NCBI RefSeq assembly: GCF_017354945.1
Contig: NZ_CP071503.1
Coordinates: 3,100,001-3,164,000, forward strand
Length of the DNA: 64,000 nt
Direction of reading: 5' to 3'
From: Shewanella avicenniae
GTDB lineage: Bacteria > Pseudomonadota > Gammaproteobacteria > Enterobacterales > Shewanellaceae
Shown: one piece after another, positions 63,447 through 64,000 of the stretch
Numbering within the stretch: the first letter of the stretch is position 1
Layout of the letters: every line of letters starts with the position of its first letter
Notes under the pieces: generated by a model
Databases searched by the model: none
The model's input: the letters and a program-made list of their open reading frames with translations, nothing else
What the model was told of the DNA's origin: nothing
Translations under genes and position numbers: made by a program

Positions 63447-63745
63447 TGAGTTCAACGCAAACTGCCGTCATCATGGAGCAGCAAAATTTGCTGCTCCGTG
63501 TTTATGTGCAGCCAAAGGCCAGCCGCGATCAGTGGTGCGGTCTACATGGCGATGAGATGAAGTTAGCCATTACCGCGCCGCCGGTCGATGGCAAAGCCAA
63601 CCAACATATTGTTAAATTGCTCGCCAAGTCGTTTAAGGTTGCCAAAGGCCAAGTGCATATTCTCAAAGGAGAACTCGGCCGCCATAAACAGATCAAGATT
63701 GAGTCGCCGCAGCAATTTCCTCAAGAAATAGCCGCACTACTTTGA
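63446..63745 (+). CDS. yggU: YggU family protein (DUF167)
   Basis: A 99-residue conserved cytosolic protein of unknown function. Family markers are [33 protein letters not shown] and [12 protein letters not shown]. The ATG at 63446 overlaps the yggT stop codon; an in-frame start 15 bases earlier lies within yggT and was rejected. Confidence 0.93.
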   Translation: MSSTQTAVIMEQQNLLLRVYVQPKASRDQWCGLHGDEMKLAITAPPVDGKANQHIVKLLAKSFKVAKGQVHILKGELGRHKQIKIESPQQFPQEIAALL

Positions 63746-63813
63746 TGGGTGCGATGGGAATTCCGCCGTTAGCTGGGTATAATTTAGCTGAGTCATCAAC
63801 CGATTGAGACCCC

Positions 63814-64000
63814 ATGAGCCGTTCCTGCATTACCGCCCTATTGTTATGGTTAACCGCCCTCGTCTTGCCAGCCCATGCTGAGCAAAAGCTTCAGGTGGGT
63901 CATTACGATATCCATTACTCGGCGTTGCCCAGTACCTTTATCTCCCCTTCTGTGGCGCAAACCTACGGCATTCAACGCAGTCGCTATCTGGCGCTGGTTA
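63814..64000 (+). CDS. DUF4426 protein, 5' part only
   Basis: The visible 62 residues start with a signal peptide (ALLLWLTALVLPAHA, cleavage near AHA-EQ), followed by GHYDIHYSALPSTFISPSVA and YGIQRSR, the opening of the DUF4426 family of small exported proteins. It runs off the right edge. In related genomes it follows yggU and precedes an ITPase-like gene and hemW. Function is unknown. Confidence 0.85.
   Translation, partial: MSRSCITALLLWLTALVLPAHAEQKLQVGHYDIHYSALPSTFISPSVAQTYGIQRSRYLALV

Overview
The window looks like chromosomal core-genome DNA of a gammaproteobacterium, most likely Shewanella or a close relative. This is an inference from gene content and order: an FeS D-lactate dehydrogenase followed by lldEFG, the nrdR-ribD-ribE-ribBX-ribH-nusB then thiL-pgpA riboflavin cluster, the divergent pilTU and yggS-proC-yggT-yggU-DUF4426 block, and the ribBX-type riboflavin gene described from Shewanella. 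No rRNA, tRNA, CRISPR array, insertion sequence, prophage or integron was recognised. Codon use and base composition look even throughout.

Layout. 1-4149: lactate oxidation (3' part of dld, then lldE-lldF-lldG). 4222-10199 (minus strand): pgpA, thiL, nusB, ribH, ribBX, ribE, ribD, nrdR, preceded by glyA (10310-11563). 11784-15819: a lipoprotein hydrolase, a Fur-box-linked membrane PepSY/flavodoxin/FNR reductase and a small DUF486 membrane protein. 15910-22814: a chemoreceptor divergent from a MacA-MacB-outer-membrane-factor tripartite exporter. 22954-26327: an aldehyde dehydrogenase divergent from its probable AraC-type regulator, then a VOC-fold protein. 26540-28906: a convergent pair of c-di-GMP genes, one diguanylate cyclase and one HD-GYP phosphodiesterase. 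29068-36320: an exported GH2 glycosidase, an exported S9 peptidase, small genes and a cytochrome b561. 36400-40143: a Fur-box-linked TonB-dependent receptor and an uncharacterised anchored protein. 40397-46577: ettA and an RND pump with its adaptor. 46997-49422: a GGDEF-EAL protein and an HDOD protein. 49782-57769: the tRNA hydroxylase trhP with ferredoxin yfhL, small lipoproteins, ltaE, an exported thiol peroxidase, mscS, a small membrane protein behind a perfect Fur palindrome, yciH, yqgE, ruvX and an exported glutathione-peroxidase-like protein. 57840-64000: an outer-membrane protein, pilU-pilT, yggS-proC-yggT-yggU and the start of a DUF4426 gene that runs off the window.

How the genes work together. 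Three separate loci carry Fur-like 7-1-7 palindromes (15305-15319, 38703-38717, 55282-55296). They suggest a distributed iron-uptake regulon: an outer-membrane siderophore receptor, an inner-membrane flavin reductase that could release iron from the ferri-siderophore, and an unknown small membrane protein. Four genes make or break c-di-GMP or carry the related HDOD fold, and they sit in the same window as the type IV pilus retraction motors. Two efflux systems, two exported peroxidase-type proteins and two exported degradative enzymes give an envelope and nutrient-acquisition flavour.

No clearly new multi-gene system is evident. The best leads are the Fur-controlled unknown membrane protein at 55323, the siderophore receptor leader at 38542-38774, the membrane reductase at 12839, the trhP-yfhL pairing and several unassigned palindromic operators.
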